Assembly: GCA_012511645.1 (NCBI GenBank)
Contig: JAAZFP010000187.1
Coordinates: 1 to 8,590, forward strand
Reading direction: 5' to 3'
Source: Microbacteriaceae bacterium
Lineage (GTDB): Bacteria > Actinomycetota > Actinomycetes > Actinomycetales > Microbacteriaceae
Length of the DNA: 8,590 nt
Below, piece after piece: positions 1-6,526 of this stretch (its first letter is position 1; each line of letters begins with the position of its first letter). The translations under genes and the position numbers were made by a program. The notes below the pieces were generated by a model, which made no database searches, had not been told where the DNA came from, and saw only the letters and a program-made list of their open reading frames with translations.

Positions 1-738
1 ATTGAAGAACTCGTGAAGATCGACGCCGCATGGGTGCCGGCAGGGGCTGACCAGAGCCTCTACTTGCGGCCATTCATGATCGCCGATGAGAGCTTCCTCG
101 GTGTCCGTGCGGCAGAGAAGGCCCGCTTCATGGTGATTGCGAGCCCCGCAGGCCCGTACTTTGTCGGTGGAGTGAAGCCTGTCTCGATCTGGCTTTCACA
201 GGATCTCGCCCGTGCGGGTCGCGGTGGAACCGGCGCATCGAAGTGCGGTGGAAACTATGCGGCGTCGCTCTTGCCGACTCGAATCGCACAGCAGAATGGG
301 TGTGCGCAGGTGCTGTTCACCGATGCGGCGACCGAAGATACGATTGACGAACTCGGCGGCATGAATCTTTTTCTGGTGCGCGCAGATGGCACCGTGGTCA
401 CTCCGGCGCTCAACGGCAACATTCTCGACGGCATCACCCGCCGCAGCCTCATTCAACTCGCGAAAGATCGTGGGCACGCGGTGGAAGAGCGTGAGGTTAC
501 GGTGAGCGAGTGGCGCGACGGAGTCGCCGATGGCTCGATCACCGAAGCGTTTGCCTGCGGCACCGCAGCGGTCATTACACCGATTCAGGCGCTCAAGGGT
601 GATTCGGGCACCATCCTCGATTTTGATGATGCAGCGCCCGGAGCGCTCACCATGGCGCTCCGCCACCAGCTCACCGGCATTCAGTTTGGCACCGAGCCAG
701 ATGCGCATCACTGGGTGCACCGAATCGTGACCGCTTAG
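1..738 (+). CDS. ilvE: Branched-chain amino acid aminotransferase, 5'-truncated by window edge
   Basis: Class IV PLP-dependent aminotransferase. It transfers the amino group between leucine, isoleucine or valine and 2-oxoglutarate, the last step of branched-chain amino acid synthesis, and acts in the cytosol. The frame is open from base 1, so the GTG at 13 is internal: the residues before it (IEEL) continue the family's alignment. About 245 residues are visible of a family length near 365-370, so roughly 120 are missing upstream. Visible features, numbered from base 1, are the PLP-lysine motif SKCGGNY with Lys81 (codon 241-243), ELGGMNLF near 117-124 whose Glu should contact the PLP ring nitrogen, and EAFACGTA at 182-189, the phosphate-loop region. 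The overall pattern matches the bacterial/mitochondrial BCAT type (IlvE of mycobacteria) rather than the shorter E. coli IlvE. The stop is TAG at 736-738. A hydrolase gene follows after 10 bases, so the two are probably co-transcribed. Confidence 0.95.
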   Translation: MEELVKIDAAWVPAGADQSLYLRPFMIADESFLGVRAAEKARFMVIASPAGPYFVGGVKPVSIWLSQDLARAGRGGTGASKCGGNYAASLLPTRIAQQNGCAQVLFTDAATEDTIDELGGMNLFLVRADGTVVTPALNGNILDGITRRSLIQLAKDRGHAVEEREVTVSEWRDGVADGSITEAFACGTAAVITPIQALKGDSGTILDFDDAAPGALTMALRHQLTGIQFGTEPDAHHWVHRIVTA

Positions 739-748
739 GGAGGCTGGC

Positions 749-1546
749 ATGAAGATTGCACGCTTTCGCTATGAGGGTGAGCTTGGATTCGCCGTGCTCG
801 ATCAGGCCGAAGACGGTTCGGGTATCGAACTCGTGGAGCTCATTGGTGACCCGATGGTGACCGGTTATGACACCACCGGCCGTCGCATTCCGCTCGAAGA
901 TGCGCGCCTCGTTGCTCCGGTGATTCCACGCTCAAAAGTGGTGTGCGTTGGCAAAAACTACGCCGATCATGTCGAGGAAATGAAGCATGTGACCGGTGGC
1001 GGCACGGCTGACGTACCCGAAGAACCACTGTTGTTCTTGAAACCCAACACCTCCGTGATCGGTCCAGATGATCAGATCGTTCTGCCTACGATCGCAGAAC
1101 GAGTTGAACACGAGGGTGAACTGGCAGTGGTCATCGGAGCGGTCGCGAAAGAGGTTCCTGTCGAGCGAGCGCTTGAGGTGGTGTTCGGCTTTACCTGCGC
1201 GAACGACGTGAGTGCCCGCGACCTGCAAGTGAAAGATGGCCAGTGGGCGAGAGCCAAAGGGTTCGACACCTTCTGCCCGCTTGGGCCGGTGATCGAAACC
1301 GACCTTGACCTTGCCGATGCGACGGTAGAGACCAGGGTCAACGGTGAGGTTCGTCAACACGGGTCAACGGCGCAACTGGTGCACTCGGTGGCAGACATTG
1401 TCTCTTACGCGTCGCACGCCTTTACCCTGCTGCCGGGCGATGTCATTTTGACGGGTACACCTGCGGGAGTCGGGCCGTTGGTTGCCGGCGACACCGTCGA
1501 GGTAGAGATCGCGGGCATTGGTATTTTGAGGAACACGGTAGTGTGA
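749..1546 (+). CDS. Fumarylacetoacetate hydrolase family protein
   Basis: Soluble metal-dependent enzyme of the FAH superfamily (265 aa). Members hydrolyse or decarboxylate beta-diketo or 2-oxo acids, for example acylpyruvates, fumarylacetoacetate, or intermediates of homoprotocatechuate breakdown. The substrate here cannot be told from sequence. Seen in the protein: a family-specific N-terminal lid of about 60 residues; GKNYADHVEEM at 68-78; the metal ligands Glu122 and Glu124 in HEGELAVVIG, with Asp153 in ANDVSARD; RAKGFDTFCPLGP at 168-180; and TGTPAGVG at 235-242. The full catalytic core is present and the length is normal. The ATG at 749 is chosen because GGGAGG lies at 738-743, just after the ilvE stop. 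Its 3' end overlaps the next start codon by four bases (GTGA), which predicts translational coupling. Acylpyruvase-like activity is as likely as a true FAH role. Confidence 0.93.
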   Translation: MKIARFRYEGELGFAVLDQAEDGSGIELVELIGDPMVTGYDTTGRRIPLEDARLVAPVIPRSKVVCVGKNYADHVEEMKHVTGGGTADVPEEPLLFLKPNTSVIGPDDQIVLPTIAERVEHEGELAVVIGAVAKEVPVERALEVVFGFTCANDVSARDLQVKDGQWARAKGFDTFCPLGPVIETDLDLADATVETRVNGEVRQHGSTAQLVHSVADIVSYASHAFTLLPGDVILTGTPAGVGPLVAGDTVEVEIAGIGILRNTVV

Positions 1547-3288
1547 GCGACTCCGACCCGAACGCAGACAGCACCCCCTCTTCGCCTCGGCCAAGTAGGC
1601 GTAGCCTGCTGAAGGGTGGCGGGGTGCTTGCGGCGAGTCTCGCTGGCGGCGCCGGTGTCATGCTCGGCATGAACGCGCTGACGGCACCAAAATATGGGCA
1701 GGCCTACATTCCCGAAGAGTTCAGCATTCCCGAACCCAGGGACAACCCCGGCTTTGACCACCTCGTGGTGCTGATGGGTGAGAATCGATCGTTCGATAAC
1801 TTGCTCGGGTACCTCTACACCCCGGAGAACCCGCCGTCGAATGGGACCTTCGAAGGCCTCGCATTCGGCGACTATGCGAACGCTGCCGAAGACGGCACAA
1901 TCGTCCCCGCGCATACCTACACCGGTGCCACAGACCGCATTATGCGCCAGCCAGATCCTGATCCTGGCGAAGAGTACCCTCACGTCAACACACAACTGTT
2001 TGCAACGCTTGATGACGTGAACCGCGGCAAAGATGTCGCCGACATGCGGTCGCCCTATAACGCGCCACAACCGGGCCAGAGCGCGACTATGACCGGATTC
2101 GTGATCGACTACGAAGTCGACTTCGTGGGCCGCACGGGGCGCAAGCCAACGGCGGAAGAACGCGATCAAATCATGGGATCGTTCAGCCCAGAAATGCTAC
2201 CCGTCACCTCAACCCTCGCGAGGGAGTTTGGGGTCTTCGACCACTGGTTCTGCGCGGTTCCGAGCCAAACGTTCTGCAATCGCAGCTTCTTTCACGCCTC
2301 TACCTCACACGGCTATGTCACGAACAAACACGGCGGTGGGTACGAGAAATGGCTCGAGGCTGCGGCGACCCCGACGGTGTTTAACCGGCTCGAAGAGGCT
2401 AGACTGAGTTGGCGCATCTACTTCGACGAACTGCAGATGGTGTCGTTCACCGGTGTGATCCACGGTCCCGCGCTCGAACCGTTTTGGAAGACTGATCACT
2501 TCGCCACCATGGATCAGTTCGAGGATGACGCGAAGAATGGCACCCTGCCTGCCTATGCATTCATTGAGCCGCGCATGGTCTTCGACCACAACGACTTTCA
2601 CCCACCCGTCGGCTCGCCACGAGAGGGCAAGGTTGCGGGTGAAGAGGTGCACAACGGCGCGATTTCTGACGTGCGAGCTGGCGATGCGCTTGTCGCACGC
2701 GTCTACAACGCAATCCGCACCTCGATGTCGAAGCACGGATCAAACTACCTCAACACTGCGCTGCTGTTCACGTTTGATGAGCATGGTGGAACCTACGACC
2801 ATGTGCCACCGCCGGCGGCAGTCCCACCGCAGCAGGGAGCCGGCGAAATGGGATTCGAATTCGACCGCCTCGGGTGTCGGGTGCCGGCGATCCTTGTCTC
2901 GGCGCACGTCGCACGAGGATCAGTGTTCAACCGGGAGATGCATCACGGATCGCTTGCGGCCACCCTGGCCGAACGGTTCAGCTTCGAGCCACTCACTGAA
3001 CGTGACGCAGGTGCACGCACCCTCGACCATGCGTTCACCCTTGACCAGCCGAGGCATGTGGCAGACTGGCCCAACCCATCTCCGGCATTTGTGCCACCGA
3101 ACCCAGAGGGCTCCCACCCAGCAAACGCTGAACCCGATCGTCCCCTCAGCCCTCCTGCAAAGGGGCTGCTCGGGCTCCTCATCTCACGATATGGCACCGC
3201 GGAAGAGAAATCCGACCCGCCGAAGACCTTCGGCGAGGCCTACGCCATGCTCAGCAAATATGGGCAGGGCCTTTTCGGGGTGCAGTGA
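1543..3288 (+). CDS. Tat-exported phosphoesterase, phospholipase C / acid phosphatase family
   Basis: Extracytoplasmic phosphoesterase of the bacterial phospholipase C/AcpA family (Pfam Phosphoesterase, alkaline-phosphatase fold), 581 aa. Family members cleave phospholipid head groups or phosphomonoesters; which one applies here is not decided by sequence. Residues 18-24 are a twin-arginine motif (SRRSLLK) followed by a hydrophobic stretch to about 46. Residues 70-90 carry the metal-site motif ENRSFDN (80-86). A second conserved block, YPHVNTQ, lies at 145-151. FCNRSFFHASTSHG (244-257) is the substrate-side block. FDEHGGTYDHVPPP (411-424) is the strongly conserved C-terminal metal-binding motif. 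No lipobox is present and no clean AxA cleavage site follows the hydrophobic stretch, so the protein may be released or may stay membrane-anchored. The GTG start at 1543 overlaps the upstream stop, has GAGGAA at 1528-1533, and is the only start that keeps the Tat signal. Phosphate scavenging is possible but inferred. Confidence 0.9.
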   Translation: MSDSDPNADSTPSSPRPSRRSLLKGGGVLAASLAGGAGVMLGMNALTAPKYGQAYIPEEFSIPEPRDNPGFDHLVVLMGENRSFDNLLGYLYTPENPPSNGTFEGLAFGDYANAAEDGTIVPAHTYTGATDRIMRQPDPDPGEEYPHVNTQLFATLDDVNRGKDVADMRSPYNAPQPGQSATMTGFVIDYEVDFVGRTGRKPTAEERDQIMGSFSPEMLPVTSTLAREFGVFDHWFCAVPSQTFCNRSFFHASTSHGYVTNKHGGGYEKWLEAAATPTVFNRLEEARLSWRIYFDELQMVSFTGVIHGPALEPFWKTDHFATMDQFEDDAKNGTLPAYAFIEPRMVFDHNDFHPPVGSPREGKVAGEEVHNGAISDVRAGDALVARVYNAIRTSMSKHGSNYLNTALLFTFDEHGGTYDHVPPPAAVPPQQGAGEMGFEFDRLGCRVPAILVSAHVARGSVFNREMHHGSLAATLAERFSFEPLTERDAGARTLDHAFTLDQPRHVADWPNPSPAFVPPNPEGSHPANAEPDRPLSPPAKGLLGLLISRYGTAEEKSDPPKTFGEAYAMLSKYGQGLFGVQ

Positions 3289-3344
3289 GCCACCGGCAAT
3301 GAGGTGGGTTGCTCAGGAGATCCTGGTGATCTGCTGGGCCAGTC

Positions 3345-3373
3345 TTTTCAGGCCACGCGCTCGCCGGTAGACT
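3345..3373 (+). promoter_or_regulatory. Candidate sigma-70-type promoter of the GAF regulator gene
   Basis: A -35-like TTTTCA (3345-3350, four of six matches to TTGACA) is followed by a 17-base spacer and a -10-like TAGACT (3368-3373, fitting the actinobacterial TAnnnT pattern). Transcription would begin near 3380, giving a leader of about 23 bases that contains AAGGAG. A TGCAAC motif overlaps the last base of the -10 box (3373-3378), so a bound protein there could repress. Prediction only, from box quality and spacing. Confidence 0.45.
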
Positions 3374-3390
3374 GCAACGCACCGTGAGTG

Positions 3391-3396
3391 AAGGAG
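3391..3396 (+). promoter_or_regulatory. Ribosome binding site that sets the regulator start at 3403
   Basis: AAGGAG lies six bases upstream of an in-frame GTG at 3403. The in-frame GTG at 3388 lies before this Shine-Dalgarno sequence, has no comparable site of its own, and would put the site inside the coding region. The 3403 start is therefore preferred, which removes five residues from the longest open frame. Confidence 0.75.
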
Positions 3397-3402
3397 CTGC
3401 CG

Positions 3403-4806
3403 GTGTCGAGAGAGTGGCGTGCACTGCAACGCGGCGAGTCGGCGGTCACCCGCAGACGCGAGATCGAGCGAGCGTATGAGCGTTTTCTTGAGGGTGGCAC
3501 CGAAGCAGCGGTGCTCACCGAGCAGCTTCGACGCGGTGCGGTTCGTGAGATCGTACTGAACTCGTGGCAGCGTGCCCGCACCCGTGCGGTTGACCCAGAT
3601 CGCGAGCCACGCGCACACGCGTTAGATGTGGAAGAACTGCGAGAACTTCGTCGCATACATCCGCTCGCCGCGGTACTTCCCGTGCTCGAGCGACTGCTGG
3701 TGAGCGAAGCGCACGATTCGGGGTTCATCGTCGCAGTGGGTGATGCGCAGGGGCGGCTGCTCTGGGTCGACGGTGATCATCGCCTGCGCGCCCAGGCCGA
3801 AGACATTGGCTTCACCGCCGGTACCGACTGGTCAGAGCACGCCGTCGGCACGAGCGCTCCCGGGAGCGCTCTGGTACTGCAACACTCCATCCAGGTGTTT
3901 GGAGCCGAACACTGGGGAAGAGCGGTGCACCAGTGGAGCTGTGCGGCAACACCCGTGCACGACCCAGAGACGGGCGCGATTATTGGTGTGATCGACATCA
4001 CCGGGGGAGACACCATCGCACAACCGCATGTATTGCCCCTGGTTGAAGCTACCCGCGCGGCGGTCGAAGCAGAACTTCAGGTTGATGCCATGCGCCGCAG
4101 AGTTGAGCATGACCGTCACACGAGGCAGAGACCCGCGCCGCATGCATCCGCCGCGCCACCTCTCGCGTCAGTCACGCCGCGACTGCATGTGCTCGGCCGA
4201 GAGCATGCAGTGCTCGACACCGGCAACGGAACGACCGTGATCGGCGGTCGTCACGCCGAAATTCTGGTGGCACTCCTCGGCACTCCCAGAGGGCTGAGCG
4301 CGCAGCAACTCGCGGAGGCGGTGTACGGTGCTGCGGGCAGTGAGGAGACGCTGCGTGCAGAGCTGGTGCGCCTGCGCAAACACCTCGAACGGCACGCCGT
4401 TGCCATTACCATCGCATCGCGCCCATACCGACTCGCCACGTCTCTGAGGCTCGACGCGTCTGATGCGCTTGCAGCCCTCTCGCGTGGAGCCCATAGGCTC
4501 GCACTGTCGAGTTACGGCGGCCCGGTGCTTCCTGGCTCAGAAGCCACGGCCGTGCTCGTACTGCGAGACGACCTTCATGCCACACTCCGTGAAGCGATGC
4601 TGCAATCAGCCGCGCCAGATCTCCTCTTTGAGTATGCCCAAAATTGGGCTGAAGACGATGAACATGTCTGGGAAACGTTGCTGCACGTGTTGCCGCCGCT
4701 CTCACCCAAACGGGCCCGCGTGGCGGCTCGACTCGAACACCTGCGTGCTGCTGCGGCGCACACAGACGCGGGGTGTGGAGACGCCGCACACACCCATGCA
4801 ACGTAG
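3403..4806 (+). CDS. GAF-domain transcriptional regulator (AcoR-like sensor, winged-helix C-terminus)
   Basis: Cytosolic DNA-binding regulator, 467 aa from the GTG at 3403. The N-terminal third resembles acetoin/glycerol regulators of the AcoR type. SWQRARTRAVDP at 54-65 is the usual pre-GAF segment. A GAF sensor domain spans about 85-205, with SEHAVGTSAPGSAL (144-157), FGAEHWGRAVHQWSC (166-180) and the closing GVIDITGGD (195-203). Unlike classical AcoR it has neither an AAA+ sigma-54 activation domain nor a Fis-type helix-turn-helix. After a proline/alanine-rich linker (about 240-258) comes a winged-helix-like region (about 280-345: GLSAQQLAEAVYG, then LRAELVRLRKHL). A helical tail with YGGPVLPGSE (371-380) recalls the SARP/BTAD style of actinobacterial regulators. 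It lies 85 bases upstream of an aldehyde dehydrogenase in the same direction, so that gene is its likely target. The ligand is unknown; an aldehyde, alcohol or acetoin-like compound is inferred from context only. Confidence 0.87.
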   Translation: MSREWRALQRGESAVTRRREIERAYERFLEGGTEAAVLTEQLRRGAVREIVLNSWQRARTRAVDPDREPRAHALDVEELRELRRIHPLAAVLPVLERLLVSEAHDSGFIVAVGDAQGRLLWVDGDHRLRAQAEDIGFTAGTDWSEHAVGTSAPGSALVLQHSIQVFGAEHWGRAVHQWSCAATPVHDPETGAIIGVIDITGGDTIAQPHVLPLVEATRAAVEAELQVDAMRRRVEHDRHTRQRPAPHASAAPPLASVTPRLHVLGREHAVLDTGNGTTVIGGRHAEILVALLGTPRGLSAQQLAEAVYGAAGSEETLRAELVRLRKHLERHAVAITIASRPYRLATSLRLDASDALAALSRGAHRLALSSYGGPVLPGSEATAVLVLRDDLHATLREAMLQSAAPDLLFEYAQNWAEDDEHVWETLLHVLPPLSPKRARVAARLEHLRAAAAHTDAGCGDAAHTHAT

Positions 4807-4813
4807 GTGCAAC
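4797..4813 (+). repeat. TGCAAC direct repeat, candidate operator upstream of the aldehyde dehydrogenase
   Basis: Two copies of TGCAAC (4797-4802 and 4808-4813) are 11 bases apart start to start, close to one helical turn. They straddle the stop codon of the regulator. A -10-like TAGCCT (4825-4830) lies downstream with no recognisable -35 box. The pair sits where a -35 box would be, which fits binding by an activator. The same hexamer occurs at the regulator's own promoter (3373-3378). The role is inferred from position. Confidence 0.35.
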
Positions 4814-4891
4814 CTCCGCTGACGTAGCCTCGAGGCACCGCCGCGCACCGTCGCGCAGCGGATTTCGACAACGACGTCAAGGAGACCCACC
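4807..4891 (+). other. Leader of the aldehyde dehydrogenase gene
   Basis: This 85-base spacer contains the second TGCAAC copy, a possible -10 box TAGCCT (4825-4830), and a GC-rich imperfect hairpin (CCGCGC at 4841-4846 with GCGC-A-GCGG at 4853-4861, one bulged A). A good Shine-Dalgarno sequence, AAGGAG, lies at 4879-4884, seven bases before ATG. The hairpin lacks a T-tract, so it is not a convincing terminator. Regulator and dehydrogenase could be read as one transcript or the dehydrogenase could have its own regulated start. Confidence 0.5.
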
Positions 4892-6415
4892 ATGGCCGTA
4901 TACGCCGCCCCGGGCCAGCCCGATTCGCTGGTGACCTTCAAGAGCCGATATGAGCACTACATCGGAGGCCAATGGGTGCCTCCTGTCAAAGGTCAATACT
5001 TTGAAAACATCACACCTATCACGGGCAAGGCGTTCTGTGAGGTCGGCCGAGGCACCGCAGAAGACATCGAGGCTGCCCTCGACGCAGCCCACGCTGCGGC
5101 ACCCGCCTGGAATGCCACCTCGCCGGCGGAGCGCGCAGTGATTCTCAACAAGATTGCCGACCGCATCGAGGCGAACCTCGAGATGATTGCCGTCGCTGAA
5201 ACCTGGGACAACGGCAAGGCGGTGCGCGAGACCCTGAACGCTGACATTCCGCTTGCCATCGATCACTTCCGCTACTTCGCGGGCGCGATCCGCGCACAAG
5301 AGGGTGGCATCTCACAAATCGACGAAGACCTCATCGCGTACCACTTCCACGAACCTCTCGGAGTCGTCGGGCAAATCATCCCATGGAACTTCCCGATTCT
5401 CATGGCAACATGGAAACTCGCACCGGCGCTCGCGGCGGGCAACTGTGTTGTCCTGAAGCCTGCTGAGCAGACACCGGCTTCGATTCTGGTGCTGTTCGAA
5501 CTGATCGGCGACTTGCTGCCGCCGGGCGTTGTCAACATTGTGAATGGGTTTGGCGCCGAGGCTGGGAAGCCGCTCGCATCGAATAAGCGCATTCGCAAGA
5601 TTGCGTTCACTGGTGAAACCACGACGGGCCGACTCATCATGCAGTATGCCTCAGAAAACATCATCCCGGTGACGCTCGAGCTCGGTGGTAAGAGCCCGAA
5701 CATTTTCTTCGAAGACGTGATGTCGAAGGATGACGCCTATTGGGACAAAGCAAAAGAGGGCTTCACCATGTTTGCGCTCAACCAGGGTGAGGTGTGCACC
5801 TGTCCGTCCCGAGCGTTGATCCAAGAGTCGATTGCGACCGACTTTCTTGATGCGGTTGTCGAACGCACTGAGCGCATCACTCGTGGCAATCCACTCGACA
5901 CCGACACCATGGTGGGTGCGCAGGCTTCGAATGATCAGTTCGAAAAGATTAAGTCGTACCTCGAGATCGGCCGCCAGGAAGGCGCAGAGGTGCTCACCGG
6001 TGGCGGAATCGAGGATCTCGGTGGTGAGTTTGCCGGTGGGTTCTACATTCAGCCCACGATCTTCCGCGGGGATAACTCTATGCGCATCTTCCAGGAGGAG
6101 ATCTTCGGGCCGGTCGTGGCAGCGACCACCTTTACCGATTTCGATGATGCGATTCGCATCGCGAACGACACCCTGTATGGGCTTGGCGCCGGAGTGTGGA
6201 GTCGTGAGGGCACCACGGCCTACCGTGCGGGTCGCGCGATCCAGGCTGGTCGCGTGTGGGTGAATAACTACCACAACTACCCGGCTCACGCGGCGTTCGG
6301 TGGGTACAAGTCGAGTGGTATCGGGCGAGAGAATCACCTGATGATGCTTGATCACTACCAGCAGACAAAGAACCTGCTGGTGAGCTACAGCGAGAACCCT
6401 GCCGGGTTCTTCTAA
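4892..6415 (+). CDS. NAD(P)-dependent aldehyde dehydrogenase, AldB/AcoD/ExaC type
   Basis: Cytosolic enzyme (507 aa) that oxidises aldehydes to carboxylic acids with NAD(P)+. The N-terminal style (YIGGQWVPPVKGQYFENITP) and the active-site block NQGEVCTCPSR are those of E. coli AldB, AcoD and ExaC, which act on acetaldehyde and related short aldehydes. Seen in order: oxyanion Asn166 in IIPWNFP; Lys189 in VLKPAEQTP for cofactor binding; FTGETTTG at 239-246; general base Glu263 in LELGGKSPN; nucleophile Cys302; and EEIFGPV at 402-408 with the second cofactor Glu. All catalytic residues are present and the length is typical. The ATG at 4892 is supported by AAGGAG at 4879-4884. The gene follows a GAF regulator and precedes a DUF779 gene, an arrangement often seen with this subfamily. 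Acetaldehyde is the likely substrate by subfamily, not proven here. Confidence 0.96.
   Translation: MAVYAAPGQPDSLVTFKSRYEHYIGGQWVPPVKGQYFENITPITGKAFCEVGRGTAEDIEAALDAAHAAAPAWNATSPAERAVILNKIADRIEANLEMIAVAETWDNGKAVRETLNADIPLAIDHFRYFAGAIRAQEGGISQIDEDLIAYHFHEPLGVVGQIIPWNFPILMATWKLAPALAAGNCVVLKPAEQTPASILVLFELIGDLLPPGVVNIVNGFGAEAGKPLASNKRIRKIAFTGETTTGRLIMQYASENIIPVTLELGGKSPNIFFEDVMSKDDAYWDKAKEGFTMFALNQGEVCTCPSRALIQESIATDFLDAVVERTERITRGNPLDTDTMVGAQASNDQFEKIKSYLEIGRQEGAEVLTGGGIEDLGGEFAGGFYIQPTIFRGDNSMRIFQEEIFGPVVAATTFTDFDDAIRIANDTLYGLGAGVWSREGTTAYRAGRAIQAGRVWVNNYHNYPAHAAFGGYKSSGIGRENHLMMLDHYQQTKNLLVSYSENPAGFF
6393..6410 (+). other. Small hairpin overlapping the end of the dehydrogenase gene
   Basis: AGAACCC (6393-6399) pairs perfectly with GGGTTCT (6404-6410) around a TGCC loop. 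It lies in the last codons of the dehydrogenase, ending two codons before the end of the ORF. There is no run of T after it, so it may slow or protect the RNA 3' region rather than terminate. Confidence 0.4.
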
Positions 6416-6449
6416 ACCGCCACACGACTCGCAGCGGCGAGCACTGCAC

Positions 6450-6486
6450 CGTGTTGGGGGAGGCGCAAGCAGCTTCCCCCAACACG
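6450..6486 (+). other. Strong intercistronic hairpin between aldehyde dehydrogenase and DUF779 genes (terminator, attenuator or RNA stabiliser)
   Basis: Bases 6450-6464 pair with 6472-6486: a 15-base-pair stem with one G-T wobble and a seven-base loop (6465-6471). Its core is GTGTTGGGGGA against TCCCCCAACAC. It fills most of the 111-base gap between the two genes. The sequence after it (CATTGCGAGAGACAATG) has no T-tract and can itself fold as a five-base-pair hairpin (6487-6491 with 6499-6503). This could be a T-less actinobacterial terminator, a partial terminator lowering DUF779 expression, or an RNA processing/stability element. Confidence 0.6.
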
Positions 6487-6526
6487 CATTGCGAGAGACA
6501 ATGTCGTGAAGTGATGGAGGATCGAC

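Larger units (their letters stand above)
3289..3402 (+). other. Intergenic region carrying the presumed promoter of the regulator gene
   Basis: This 114-base gap separates the phosphoesterase operon from the regulator. It holds a candidate promoter at 3345-3373 and a Shine-Dalgarno sequence at 3391-3396. No convincing terminator for the upstream operon is visible. The best candidate is an imperfect hairpin (GAGC 3287-3290 with GCTC 3311-3314, and CACC 3291-3294 with GGTG 3303-3306) that has an asymmetric bulge and no T-tract. Read-through from upstream therefore remains possible. No small ORF with a ribosome binding site was found here. Confidence 0.6.

Noticed and set aside
13..15. GTG at 13 as the true start of ilvE
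   Set aside because: The frame is open to base 1, the preceding residues fit the family, and a start here would remove about one third of a normal-length enzyme.
1405..2169. Minus-strand open frame (254 codons) opposite the FAH and phosphoesterase genes
   Set aside because: No family resemblance, crosses two real genes antisense, and no ribosome binding site or context supports it.
3287..3314. Imperfect hairpin after the phosphoesterase stop as a terminator
   Set aside because: Two four-base-pair stems with a four-base bulge, a long loop and no T-tract; too weak to call.
2525..3370. Plus-strand frame (281 codons) overlapping the phosphoesterase in another phase
   Set aside because: Its product is Arg/Ser/Thr-rich with no domain, typical of an out-of-frame reading of a real GC-rich gene.
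3388..3402. Earlier GTG start for the GAF regulator at 3388
   Set aside because: AAGGAG (3391-3396) sits inside this extension and is correctly spaced for the GTG at 3403, so the later start is better supported.
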